DNA of 58,867 nucleotides, from positions 1 to 58,867 of the forward strand of contig NZ_FOBS01000021.1 of NCBI RefSeq assembly GCF_900109885.1, written 5' to 3'. Each line of letters opens with the position of its first letter. Position 1 is the first letter of the stretch. This stretch comes from Syntrophus gentianae. GTDB lineage: Bacteria; Desulfobacterota; Syntrophia; Syntrophales; Syntrophaceae. The notes under the pieces were generated by a model. That model had not been told where the DNA came from. It worked only from the letters and a program-made list of their open reading frames with translations, and made no database searches. This document shows, piece by piece, positions 34,414 to 43,437 of the stretch. A program made the position numbers and the translations under genes.

Positions 34414-35403
34414 ATGTTATTGCAGCAGGAGCGGACACGCCTGTCAGAGCGGAAAATGCTCAAGACCGATATTTCCCGGGAGCTGTATGGAAAATACTAT
34501 TTCACCCTCTTCGAATTCGCCAGGGACCTGAAAAATTCCAATGTGAGCGAAATATCGATCAAGGACGGCTCCGTCGTCATCAGAACCAGAAAAGAGGGAG
34601 TCCTTTTGAATTGTCCCGAAGGCGACACGACTTCCGCACTCGGGCAGTTGATTCTGGCCGGGACGGAGAATATCGAACAGGAAATGATGACGGTTCTTTT
34701 AAGGGAAATCCTGAAAGGCAAAGAAGGGAATTCTTCAAAGGCCGTATTTTTTGACATCGGTGCGAACATAGGCTGGTATTCTCTTTATTTCGATAAGCTT
34801 TTCAATGATTTGCAGATCTTTGCCTTTGAACCTGTTCCGGCCACTTACGAACAGTTCCTTAAAAACATGGTGCTGAACCAATCCGGTTCAATCAAGGTCA
34901 ACAATTTCGGCTTTGCGGATCTAAACGCCACCGTCGATTTCTACGTCAGCCCATCCCTGCTGGCCGCGTCATCCCTCGCCGATACGTACCAAACCCCCGA
35001 TAAGGTAAAAGTCAAAGGGGAAATTCGCAGACTGGACGATTACTGTCAGGAAAACGGCATACAACCCGATTTTATCAAATGCGACGTCGAAGGGGCGGAG
35101 CTTCTTGTTTTTAAAGGCGCAAAAAAAACGCTGTCAGAGGCAAGGCCGCTCGTCATGACGGAGCTTCTTCGCAAATGGTCGAAATGTTTCAATTATCACC
35201 CTAACGATGTGATCGGTTTGTTCAAGGAGAAGAATTATTCCTGTTTTCTTATCGCTAACGGAAGACTGCAGCCCTGTGAGTCTGTGACAGATGCCACCGT
35301 CGAAACGAATTTCTTTTTTCTCCATAATGAAAAGCACAAACAGTTCCTGGAAATCGATTTGTTGAAAACAGCCGGTGTCACAGACATCCCACCCCAAAAA
35401 TGA
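34414..35403 (+). CDS. FkbM family methyltransferase
   Basis: The 329-residue protein has the FkbM fold: FFDIGANIGWYSLYFDKLF near residue 115, FAFEPVPATYEQFLKN, then FIKCDVEGAELLVFKGA near 225. Members O-methylate sugars or polyketides. A methyl cap on the flagellar glycan is a plausible role by context. I start at 34414, where AAGAGG lies at a good distance; the ATG at 34405 directly abuts that site. The first 100 residues are specific to this protein and not recognisable. Confidence 0.85.
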   Translation: MLLQQERTRLSERKMLKTDISRELYGKYYFTLFEFARDLKNSNVSEISIKDGSVVIRTRKEGVLLNCPEGDTTSALGQLILAGTENIEQEMMTVLLREILKGKEGNSSKAVFFDIGANIGWYSLYFDKLFNDLQIFAFEPVPATYEQFLKNMVLNQSGSIKVNNFGFADLNATVDFYVSPSLLAASSLADTYQTPDKVKVKGEIRRLDDYCQENGIQPDFIKCDVEGAELLVFKGAKKTLSEARPLVMTELLRKWSKCFNYHPNDVIGLFKEKNYSCFLIANGRLQPCESVTDATVETNFFFLHNEKHKQFLEIDLLKTAGVTDIPPQK

Positions 35404-35445
35404 TCTCGGGCGGCAAATAAATCGAGGGGAAGAGAATCTGCTTTT

Positions 35446-36393
35446 ATGACGGATACGAAAGGTTTGCCCATCAAAAACAAACGCATACTCATTACGGGCG
35501 GCACCGGCTTTTTCGGGAAAAGTCTGATTCATCACAGCCCTGCATTTTATGAGAATGATTTTGTTCTCCTGTCGCCTGACGTCGACGAGTTGAAAAAGGA
35601 CTTTGCTTTCCTGCTGAGGGGAAAACGGATCGAATTTATCCGAGGCGATGTCCGGGACTTTGCGTTTCCCGAGACGAACTTTGACTATATCCTCCATGCG
35701 GCGACAACTTCGGGAAAAATCATCCCCGACGATGAAATGCGCTCCGTGGTCATCGACGGGACAAGGCGTGTCCTTGAATTCGCCGCGCAGAACAGAGATC
35801 TTTCCCGGCTGCTTTATATCAGCTCCGGTGCCGTTTACGGGAGCGGATACAATGTCCCGCTGCAGGAAAATTTCCCCTGCGGACCCGAAACGGTTTACGG
35901 CAAAGCGAAACTCGAAGCCGAACAACTCTGCCTCGATTCGGAAGTCCCCTGTAGCATCGCCCGCTGTTTTGCCTTTGTCGGAGAATATCTCCCTCTGAAT
36001 GCCCATTTCGCCATCGGCAATTTTCTTGATGATTGTCTGAAGAACCGGGAGATCGTCATTCAAGGGGACGGCACGCCTGTTCGGACCTATCTTTATGCCG
36101 GTGATCTGGCGCATTGGCTCTGGACGCTGCTCCTCCAGGGAAAACCCGGACGGGTCTATAACGTAGGTTCCGACGATGAGATCTCAATCCGCAACCTTGC
36201 GGAAACTGTCCGGAAAATCTCCGGGACAAGTAATAAAATCAGGGTATTGGCGCCGATCGCCGCCGCGCGGCCGCAGCGTTATGTACCGGATGTATCCCGG
36301 GCAAGAAAGGAGCTCGGACTTGAAGTGAAAACCTCGTTTGAGGAGGCGATTCGCCTGACTCTTGAATATCATCGACAGCGCAGAGTAAATTGA
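35446..36393 (+). CDS. NAD-dependent epimerase/dehydratase 2
   Basis: This 315-residue extended SDR carries ILITGGTGFFGKSLI near residue 15, HAATTSGK, YISSGAVYG, and VYGKAKLEAE as the YxxxK pair. The C-terminal region (RTYLYAGDLAHWLWTLLLQ; YNVGSDDEISIRNLAETV; RYVPDVSRARKELGLE) is that of dTDP/UDP-sugar epimerases. It probably epimerises or reduces a keto-sugar intermediate of this operon. It ends two bases before the frame of the giant glycosyltransferase. Confidence 0.85.
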   Translation: MTDTKGLPIKNKRILITGGTGFFGKSLIHHSPAFYENDFVLLSPDVDELKKDFAFLLRGKRIEFIRGDVRDFAFPETNFDYILHAATTSGKIIPDDEMRSVVIDGTRRVLEFAAQNRDLSRLLYISSGAVYGSGYNVPLQENFPCGPETVYGKAKLEAEQLCLDSEVPCSIARCFAFVGEYLPLNAHFAIGNFLDDCLKNREIVIQGDGTPVRTYLYAGDLAHWLWTLLLQGKPGRVYNVGSDDEISIRNLAETVRKISGTSNKIRVLAPIAAARPQRYVPDVSRARKELGLEVKTSFEEAIRLTLEYHRQRRVN

Positions 36394-36403
36394 CGTGGAG
36401 GAG

Positions 36404-39400
36404 ATGCCTTTGTTCGTAAAATCCCTGAAAAAACAATCCATTAAGGTGCTGGTAGCCGGCAGTAAATTTTTTTCCGGTAACGCGCGGCGGGGTTATGGCT
36501 ATGGGTGGTGGAACCTCTATGATGCATTAAACCGTTTTGATAACATCCAGGCCCAATTTTTTGACTTTACCACCGAAGCACAGCAGGGGGTTGAAGCGGG
36601 GATGATGCAGCGGCTTGAAGAAGTCGTCAGGAAAGAAAAACCGGATTTGCTCTGGTATGAACCTCTGAATTTGCGAATGGACATTCTTCCCGAATTTTTG
36701 CAATCCATAACCGATTCAACCGGCACGCAAACTGTCATCTGGATAAATCATCATGAACTTCAAAAGGAGAAGGCAGCACTCTGGGGTGCATGCGCTGATT
36801 ACATCATTACAATTTCACCTGAAACGGCTGGCTATTATGCTGCCGCAGGTTTTGGTAGAAAAATCATTAAGAGTCAATGGGGATTCAATCCTTTTACTTA
36901 TGCGTTCACGTTATCCCCAAGAATCAGGGATATCAGCTTTTGCGGTGCGGCAAAAGGCAATCGTTCAGATATTCTGGAGAAAATCAGGCAGATCGGTTTG
37001 CCTGTTGATGTCTTTGGATCAGGATGGCATGGAGACTCTTTCATTCCTTTTTATGACATGGTGAGGATCTTCAATCAATCTCGGATTAATCTGAACCTCA
37101 ACGGCACATCTGATCCTGTGGTGAGGCAGATCAGCAGAAGAACGTTCGAAGTGCCTGGCTGCCGTGGATTCCTCCTTACATCACCTTCTCTCCACTTGGA
37201 AGAGTACTACGAACCGGGCAAGGAAGTGATGGTCGCATCCTCACTGGAAGAACTGGTCGACAAAGCAAAGTATTATCTTACCCATGAACGCGAAAGGGAA
37301 AGCATTGCACAATGCGGCTATGAAAGAACACTGGCTGAGCACACTTGGTCGCATAGGCTCGTTGATATATTTAAAAACATCGGGTTTAAGGCTGTTCCCC
37401 AGCCTCTCCTGCAGGCCGCTCAATCTCCTCTAAAGCAATCAGTTGCTCCTATCCGTACGTACAATCTTTCTTCAGCTCATACGGATCGATCATCAACTGA
37501 CCTTGTAAATAATGATGACAATCTGGCCAGCCTCTGGGTTCTTGCTTACAACCAGTTAAATTACACAAGGCAATGTGTTGAGAGTATCCTCCATTACACG
37601 TCGAGTCCTTATGAATTACTCTTGATAGACCATGGATCAACAGATGGGACCTTTGAATATTTCAATTGGGTGAAGAGTTTCCATCCAGACACCAGAGTTA
37701 TTAAATATTTCCGAAATCGTACGATAGAAAAAACCACCAATCATGCTGTTTCTCTCGGCCGAGGCAAATACAGCGTCGTTGTAACAAATGACATCATGGT
37801 TCATGAAGGATGGCTTGAGAATTTCATTAGACACGTTGAATCTGCACCTGATATCGGAATAGTAGGACCACGTTCAAACAACATCAGTGGCCCGCAGCTC
37901 ATGCCGGCAGAATATGCCACTGCAGAACAGTACCAGACTTTCGCAGCGGCCTGGGCTAGAGATCATAAAGGGGAGAATTTTTCCTTACAGCGCGTGGTTG
38001 GAATGTGCACAATTATGAAGAAAGCTGTTCTTGAACGGATTGGTGGCGGCGATCCAGAACTACCGACTAACGGGCGGGATGGCGGTTATGGATTCAGTGA
38101 TGATGATTCCAATATACGGCTTTTGCTGGCAGGATACAGGTCGCTTGTGGCCAATGATGTTTTTATTCATCATTATGGCAGTGTGACGGTGCGACAACAT
38201 CGTCCCGATCTCTTCGGCGCTCCCCAGAACATCAATAAAGAAAAGTACCTTCGAAAACTTCAGCTAAACAATAGGATTACCATAGGGACTGACGGTAACA
38301 TCAAATTAAGGCCTTACACCCTGGATGACGTAATTCCGGTTGATGAACGGACAATCATCCGTACCCCACGGATATGTTTTGCTGAGAGGGGCGGAGATCT
38401 TTCAATAATAGCCGGTATCGAAAGCCGTTACGCTGCCGTTGCCCGGAAATATAACGGGCAGATCGTCCAGGCCGGGGGTGAAGCGATTTCTTCCCTGGTT
38501 TTGAAAGCCCTTGAGGAAAAAGAATACGATTATCTGGTGCTGATCGATTCCCGGCTTGCCCCGTCTCCGGAAATTCTTTCCGCATTGACGGAATACGCCC
38601 TGTGCTATCCCGATGTCGCCGTGATGGTGCCCCTTGGAAACTATGCGCCCGCCACGCACGCGCACAAGGTGGCGTCGGACAAGGGTGTTGAGATCATTCC
38701 TTATGCGGACCTGTCCTTATGTGCCATCAACCTCAAAATTGTCCACCCCTTGCGCATGGGACTTGCCCAATGTGAGGATGAAGAGGAATGGCTGTGGTTT
38801 TTGCAACGGCGAATCCGTGGGGAAAACTATTTTATTGCCAAAGCAAATGCTCTTGAAATCAACGGTAGTTTGCCGGTGCTCGAGCATCCTTACGATGCCC
38901 GACCGCTTCCGGAGGAGCTGGTAAAAGAAGAAAAATACGCTGAGGCGGCCTCCATTTACCGGAATGATCTCCGTAAAGACCCGAATTTTGCCGAGGCCTA
39001 CTATCAGCTTGCCTCTATTGCGAAAGAGCAGCAGCAGAAGGAAATGGCGGTCGATTATGCTCGCCAGGCATTGCAGGCAGATCCTCACCATATTCTCTCC
39101 CTGGTGCTTCTCTCCCGGATCTTTCTTGAACAGGGTGATTTCAAAAACGCCACGGCCTTTGTGAGTCAGGCTAACTTCAAGCAGCCGGGTCACCCGGAGG
39201 TGCAGAAAGTCGTATCCATGTACGAGGAAAAGTTTAAAGAGCATCCCGAATTTTTTCAGAAGGACACGAGTGAAGAAACGATATCCCTGACCCATCGTGA
39301 AATCATCAAAGGGAAAGTTTCCATTATTTTGGTCACCCAGAATCGGCTGGATTTTACAAAGAAGTGCGTCAACAGCATCCGCCGGCACACACGCCAGCCC

Positions 39401-42028
39401 TATGAGTTGATTTTTGTGGACAACGCTTCGAAGGACAGCACGGTCAAATGGCTAAAACGTCAGGTTAAGGAAAACAAGGGCTCCCGCCTGATTGAGAACA
39501 AGGAAAACGTCGGACATATAAAAGGACGGAATCAGGGCCTGAATATCGCCCAAGGCGAATATATCGTGCTTCTGGACAACGATGTCATTGTCAGTCAGGG
39601 CTGGCTCGATTCCATGCTGCAATGTCTCAACAACGGCTCCGATGTCGGCATCGTCGGACCCATGACCAACAGCGGCAGCGGCATCCAGGAGGTGCTGGAC
39701 GATTCATATCGATCCGTCGATTATCTGGATAAATACGCGGTAAAATTTATGGAACGATACCGACATCGTCGAATCCCCTGCCGGAACATAGACGGATTCT
39801 GCCTGCTGTTTAAGCGCACGCTGGTTGAAAAGGTCGGTCTCCTTGATGAAACTTTCGAGAGCGGGCATTTCGAGGATGAAGATTACTGCCTGAGAGCCGC
39901 CTTGGAAGATTATCGCAATTTTATTGCCGGTGATGTTTTTATCCACCATTTCGGAGGAGAAAAATCCCAGGGTAACCGGAAAACCATCGGAAAGAAGTGG
40001 GAACTCGGACTGGCAAGCCCCCAGGGGAGGAAGCTGGCGGTCCTGAAAGCCATGGAGTTGGCTGATGATCTGTATCAAAAGGGGAAAATCGACCAGGCCG
40101 TTGAAACGCTCATCGATTGCATCAAGCTGACCCCTGATGCGAAAGAAATTTATTGTAAACTCGCCTGTATCTTCATTGAATCCAGGAAATATTCCGAGGC
40201 ATGGGAAGTTGTTGGAACCATGCCCGAGATAGTGAAAAATGACCTGCAGGGTCTTGAATACGCCGGTTACGCCAAGGAAGGATTAGGGCTGGATGACGAG
40301 GCGGCTGCCTATGTGGACAGGATGCTGTCCCTGAGCGAAAACCATCCTGCAGCCCTGAATCTGAAAGGCGTCCTGGCCTATAAAAAAGGGGAAAAGGAAA
40401 GGGCGGCGGATTGTTTCCGGAAGGCCATTGACGCAGATCCTGGTTATGGAGAGGTTTACACGAACCTTGGTGTCCTCTGCTGGAGTCTGGAGAGAAAAGA
40501 GGAAGCCCTTGTCCACCTGCACAAAGGTTTTATGCTTTCCCCAACCTTGCCGGATGCCAACTCTCTTTATTATTCCGTTGTATCTTCCCTGGGAATATTT
40601 TGTGACGCAGAGGATGACTTCCGGGAAGTCATTCATTTATATCCCCGCAATAAGAATCTTGTTTTTTTATATATTGATCTTCTCATCCAGCAGGGCAAGC
40701 TTGACCAGGCCATGGAGAAGATCGAAGATGCCCTCGCTTTGTTTGGCAGTGATGAGGGCATGCTGAATGCGGCCATGGCTGTGCGGGAAAAGATCGGCCC
40801 CCGCCAGATTGGGAATAAGACAAAGAAAAGCACGCTGTCTCTTTGCATGATCGTGAAAAACGAGGAAAAGTACCTCGCCAAGTGTTTGAAAAGCATCCGG
40901 GACGTCGTGGATGAAATGATTATTGTGGATACCGGTTCGACTGATAAAACGGCAGATATCGGCAGGGTTTTCGGGGCAAAGATTTTTGACTTTCCCTGGA
41001 CGGGAGATTTTTCCGCGGCCCGCAATCACTCCCTTGCCCAGGCAACAGGAGACTGGATTCTGATCCTCGATGCCGATGAGGTTATTTCCTCACGGGACTT
41101 TGCTGAATTGGAGGCATTAATTCATAAACCTTCTTCCTCGCCGGCCGCTTACTTAATAATGACCAGAAATTACATAGACAATTCCGGTATTATTGGCTGG
41201 ACGCAGAATGTGGGGCAATATCCCGAGGAGGCAGGCGGCGGATGGATTGCCAGCGCAAAAGTTCGACTTTTTAGAAGAAGAGGCGATATTGTTTTCTCCA
41301 ATCCGGTTCATGAACTGGTGGAAGACTCATTGCAAAAAGCAAAAATCCCGATTCTGAAGTCCTATATCATTGTCCATCACTATGGGAAATTGGACATGGA
41401 GCGGGATTTGCTGAAAAGCGAAGCGTATTATCTGTTGGGAAAGATGAAGTATGAAAGTGACCCGACGAACATGAAATATATCTATGAACTGGCGAAACAA
41501 GCTCAGGAGCTGAGAAAATATGAAGAAGCTGTGCAATTGTGGCTGGAACTCCTGTTTCTTTTGAGGGAAAATCCGGAATCACCGGGGTACAAGACCATTG
41601 CCGCCATATCATACGGCGACCCGTTGCCGGAGATTTATATTCAGCTTGCTTCAGCTTATGTGATGCTTGATCGGTTTGAGGAAGCTCTTGAGGCAGCACG
41701 CAAAGCGATGGGAGATGCCAGGGGAAAACTCCCCGCCTATGTCCATGTTTATGCTTACTGTGAAATTATCGCCGGTTCGTTGGAGAAGGCGTCCTCCGCA
41801 TTGGATGAGCTGCTTCAGTCAATGCCTGACTACCCCCCGGCGGTGTCTCTGATGGCAGTCCGTTACTGTCTGGAAGAAAAAAATGAAACAGCGAAGGAGT
41901 TCCTCCAGCGCTTAAGATTGAAGGGGCTTCCGATTTCATCCCCACTGAAGAAAGTCAGTGAAAAGCTTTCCGCTTATGGAAAAAAGGATGAGGCTGCGCT
42001 CATCCTTAAGTTAGTGTCCGAAATTTAA
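36404..42028 (+). CDS. giant multi-glycosyltransferase/TPR protein (about 1875 residues)
   Basis: Order, numbered from the ATG at 36404: 6-326 CgeB-like GT-B region (GYGYGWWNLYDAL; EVPGCRGFLLTS); 376-592 GT2 domain A (LIDHGSTDGT, VTNDIMV); 652-832 a further GT-A-like piece (YLVLIDSRLAPSPEILSAL); 838-956 TPRs; 972-1192 GT2 domain B (VDNASKDST, LLDNDVIV); 1219-1465 TPRs; 1475-1665 GT2 domain C (LCMIVKNEEKYL, VDTGSTDKT, LDADEV); 1683-1866 TPRs. It could build a glycan stepwise while the TPRs hold the acceptor, as the TPR-glycosyltransferase FlmG does for Caulobacter flagellin. The exact start (GTG 36395, ATG 36404 or TTG 36410) is uncertain. The first 650 residues look richer in A+T than the rest. 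Confidence 0.9.
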   Translation: MPLFVKSLKKQSIKVLVAGSKFFSGNARRGYGYGWWNLYDALNRFDNIQAQFFDFTTEAQQGVEAGMMQRLEEVVRKEKPDLLWYEPLNLRMDILPEFLQSITDSTGTQTVIWINHHELQKEKAALWGACADYIITISPETAGYYAAAGFGRKIIKSQWGFNPFTYAFTLSPRIRDISFCGAAKGNRSDILEKIRQIGLPVDVFGSGWHGDSFIPFYDMVRIFNQSRINLNLNGTSDPVVRQISRRTFEVPGCRGFLLTSPSLHLEEYYEPGKEVMVASSLEELVDKAKYYLTHERERESIAQCGYERTLAEHTWSHRLVDIFKNIGFKAVPQPLLQAAQSPLKQSVAPIRTYNLSSAHTDRSSTDLVNNDDNLASLWVLAYNQLNYTRQCVESILHYTSSPYELLLIDHGSTDGTFEYFNWVKSFHPDTRVIKYFRNRTIEKTTNHAVSLGRGKYSVVVTNDIMVHEGWLENFIRHVESAPDIGIVGPRSNNISGPQLMPAEYATAEQYQTFAAAWARDHKGENFSLQRVVGMCTIMKKAVLERIGGGDPELPTNGRDGGYGFSDDDSNIRLLLAGYRSLVANDVFIHHYGSVTVRQHRPDLFGAPQNINKEKYLRKLQLNNRITIGTDGNIKLRPYTLDDVIPVDERTIIRTPRICFAERGGDLSIIAGIESRYAAVARKYNGQIVQAGGEAISSLVLKALEEKEYDYLVLIDSRLAPSPEILSALTEYALCYPDVAVMVPLGNYAPATHAHKVASDKGVEIIPYADLSLCAINLKIVHPLRMGLAQCEDEEEWLWFLQRRIRGENYFIAKANALEINGSLPVLEHPYDARPLPEELVKEEKYAEAASIYRNDLRKDPNFAEAYYQLASIAKEQQQKEMAVDYARQALQADPHHILSLVLLSRIFLEQGDFKNATAFVSQANFKQPGHPEVQKVVSMYEEKFKEHPEFFQKDTSEETISLTHREIIKGKVSIILVTQNRLDFTKKCVNSIRRHTRQPYELIFVDNASKDSTVKWLKRQVKENKGSRLIENKENVGHIKGRNQGLNIAQGEYIVLLDNDVIVSQGWLDSMLQCLNNGSDVGIVGPMTNSGSGIQEVLDDSYRSVDYLDKYAVKFMERYRHRRIPCRNIDGFCLLFKRTLVEKVGLLDETFESGHFEDEDYCLRAALEDYRNFIAGDVFIHHFGGEKSQGNRKTIGKKWELGLASPQGRKLAVLKAMELADDLYQKGKIDQAVETLIDCIKLTPDAKEIYCKLACIFIESRKYSEAWEVVGTMPEIVKNDLQGLEYAGYAKEGLGLDDEAAAYVDRMLSLSENHPAALNLKGVLAYKKGEKERAADCFRKAIDADPGYGEVYTNLGVLCWSLERKEEALVHLHKGFMLSPTLPDANSLYYSVVSSLGIFCDAEDDFREVIHLYPRNKNLVFLYIDLLIQQGKLDQAMEKIEDALALFGSDEGMLNAAMAVREKIGPRQIGNKTKKSTLSLCMIVKNEEKYLAKCLKSIRDVVDEMIIVDTGSTDKTADIGRVFGAKIFDFPWTGDFSAARNHSLAQATGDWILILDADEVISSRDFAELEALIHKPSSSPAAYLIMTRNYIDNSGIIGWTQNVGQYPEEAGGGWIASAKVRLFRRRGDIVFSNPVHELVEDSLQKAKIPILKSYIIVHHYGKLDMERDLLKSEAYYLLGKMKYESDPTNMKYIYELAKQAQELRKYEEAVQLWLELLFLLRENPESPGYKTIAAISYGDPLPEIYIQLASAYVMLDRFEEALEAARKAMGDARGKLPAYVHVYAYCEIIAGSLEKASSALDELLQSMPDYPPAVSLMAVRYCLEEKNETAKEFLQRLRLKGLPISSPLKKVSEKLSAYGKKDEAALILKLVSEI

Positions 42029-42095
42029 AATCTGTGCAGTAAAAACTGTAATGCCAGGAGGCCTTTCAAGAAAACGGGCTACGAATAGGGAGATG

Positions 42096-42476
42096 TCATT
42101 CCACCGGGTTGCCACGAAGTCCCGCAGCGATGTTCAGGTTGATCCTGATCAGCATGTCCAGCTTCTCCGGTGAGGGGAAGGCCATGACATCAAAAGTCCG
42201 CTTGTCGACAAGGAGGCTCAGATTCAGGAGATCCTTCTTCAACTGGCTCGGCAGCGGGTTGTCCTCCCTGGCAAGTTCACTTTGAAGAATCGACCAGATC
42301 CGCTGGTTGATCTTAAGCGCGTTTGATCTTTTTCCGTCACTGTCCTCGAAATCCCAATCGACCTGGCATTTTCTCAGCTTCAAAGCTGCATTTGTGAGCG
42401 CAAGCGCTTCAATTTCCCTCCCTGATGCGGATTCTTTCTGAGCCGCCTTGTATACTTCAAGTTGCGCTGCGTACAC
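42096..42476 (-). CDS. flaF: flagellar biosynthesis regulator FlaF
   Basis: The 126-residue helical protein matches FlaF: ALALTNAALKLRKCQVDW, then NQRIWSILQSELAREDNPLP and LKKDLLNLSLLVDKRTFDVM. In Caulobacter FlaF is needed for flagellin translation and secretion and works with FlbT. The start is GTG at 42476 with GGAGG upstream, 20 bases inside the flbT end, so the two are coupled. It is last in the flagellin operon. Confidence 0.9.
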   Translation of the reverse strand: MYAAQLEVYKAAQKESASGREIEALALTNAALKLRKCQVDWDFEDSDGKRSNALKINQRIWSILQSELAREDNPLPSQLKKDLLNLSLLVDKRTFDVMAFPSPEKLDMLIRINLNIAAGLRGNPVE

Positions 42477-42858
42477 GATTCAATACCTCCTGTTCATAGT
42501 CCATCAATTTTCTGGCAGCCTTGAGGGCCTGATAATATTCATTTTTAAGCAGGTGTTCGCTGATGACGCCGACATGGCCGACGGTACTCGGTACGGCCTT
42601 GACGAGTTCCCTGACCAGGTCCCAGTAGGTCTTGTGGTATTCCGCCAGGTTCTTGCCTCCGTCAATGTACATCATCTGAATGGCCAGATAGATCTGGCTG
42701 CAATAGGTCTTTGCCTCATCAATCCGCAGGATGTCCTTTTCCCGCAGAATCATGGCCCGATTTTCGACGACGATTTCCGAGTGACTTTTCCCGTTGGTTA
42801 TGACCGCACCGTTCAGGATCATTTTTTCTTGTGGTTTAAGACGAATTTTAAGCGCCAT
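42457..42858 (-). CDS. flbT: flagellin mRNA regulator FlbT
   Basis: The 133-residue protein opens MALKIRLKPQEKMILNGAVI and continues with AMILREKDILRIDEAKTYC and YYQALKAARKLMDYEQEVL, the FlbT signature. In Caulobacter it binds the 5' leader of flagellin mRNA and lowers its stability until assembly proceeds. The flagellin mRNA here has a leader of about 135 bases (sigma-28 box to ATG), so the same control is possible. The pair is best known from Alphaproteobacteria. Confidence 0.9.
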   Translation of the reverse strand: MALKIRLKPQEKMILNGAVITNGKSHSEIVVENRAMILREKDILRIDEAKTYCSQIYLAIQMMYIDGGKNLAEYHKTYWDLVRELVKAVPSTVGHVGVISEHLLKNEYYQALKAARKLMDYEQEVLNRVRSAT

Positions 42859-42865
42859 GGGAAAC

Positions 42866-43357
42866 TTATACCTCTATATCCAGGATTGAACCGGGTTGCT
42901 TGCCATTAAGAGAGGGCTGTTCCCTCCCGATAGATTGATCATGGAAAGCAAAAATCTCACCATTGGCTGTAGATCTCTCCGTACCGGTTGTCTTATCCTT
43001 CAAGACATTGCCGGAGTCCGTCGACGGGACGCCCTTTCCCTGTGAGGAGTCCTGGAGGGTGTTATCCATTCCCCCGGCTTTCGTGATGAGATCGAGACGC
43101 TGGTATGTCGCTATCGGGAAAAAGGGGGGATAGTGAACCACGGTCGGATCCGACTCAGGATCTTCCTGCCCGTCGTAAACAGGTGAACTTGCTTCTGACG
43201 ACTGCTCCTCGAGAGTAGCCGACGTTTCAGGCAAAGTTTTGCTGTCGAGCAGTGCAGCCTTGGTCGGGGTCCCGCTGGATGGCGCCGATTTTCCTTCGCC
43301 GGCAGGGCGTACCGCATTCTGCAGTCCCTGTAATGTACCAATGCTATGGATATTCAT
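42866..43357 (-). CDS. unknown flagellin-operon protein, probably disordered
   Basis: A 163-residue protein between flagellin and flbT. It is rich in Ser, Thr, Pro, Glu and Gly, with no hydrophobic segment or recognised domain; the only ordered-looking piece is YPPFFPIATYQRLDLITKAGG in the middle. I do not recognise it. It is seven bases upstream of flbT, so likely co-translated. It might be a FlaG-like filament modulator or a chaperone partner, but the FlaG motif is missing. The start may be at 43369 instead, since neither ATG has a good ribosome site. Confidence 0.55.
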   Translation of the reverse strand: MNIHSIGTLQGLQNAVRPAGEGKSAPSSGTPTKAALLDSKTLPETSATLEEQSSEASSPVYDGQEDPESDPTVVHYPPFFPIATYQRLDLITKAGGMDNTLQDSSQGKGVPSTDSGNVLKDKTTGTERSTANGEIFAFHDQSIGREQPSLNGKQPGSILDIEV

Positions 43358-43379
43358 AATGCTACCCATGTAAGGTGCT

Positions 43380-43414
43380 GTCGGATGGAGAGGAATTCTT
43401 CCTCTCCATCCGAC
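43380..43414 (-). terminator. perfect 16-bp stem-loop after flagellin
   Basis: GTCGGATGGAGAGGAA and its exact complement flank a three-base loop, 24 bases after the flagellin stop. No U run follows on the minus strand, so it is either a partial terminator or a 3' stabilising structure. Either would make flagellin far more abundant than the downstream flbT and flaF products. Confidence 0.75.
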
Positions 43415-43437
43415 TTCTACCTATTCGTTGCCTGTTA

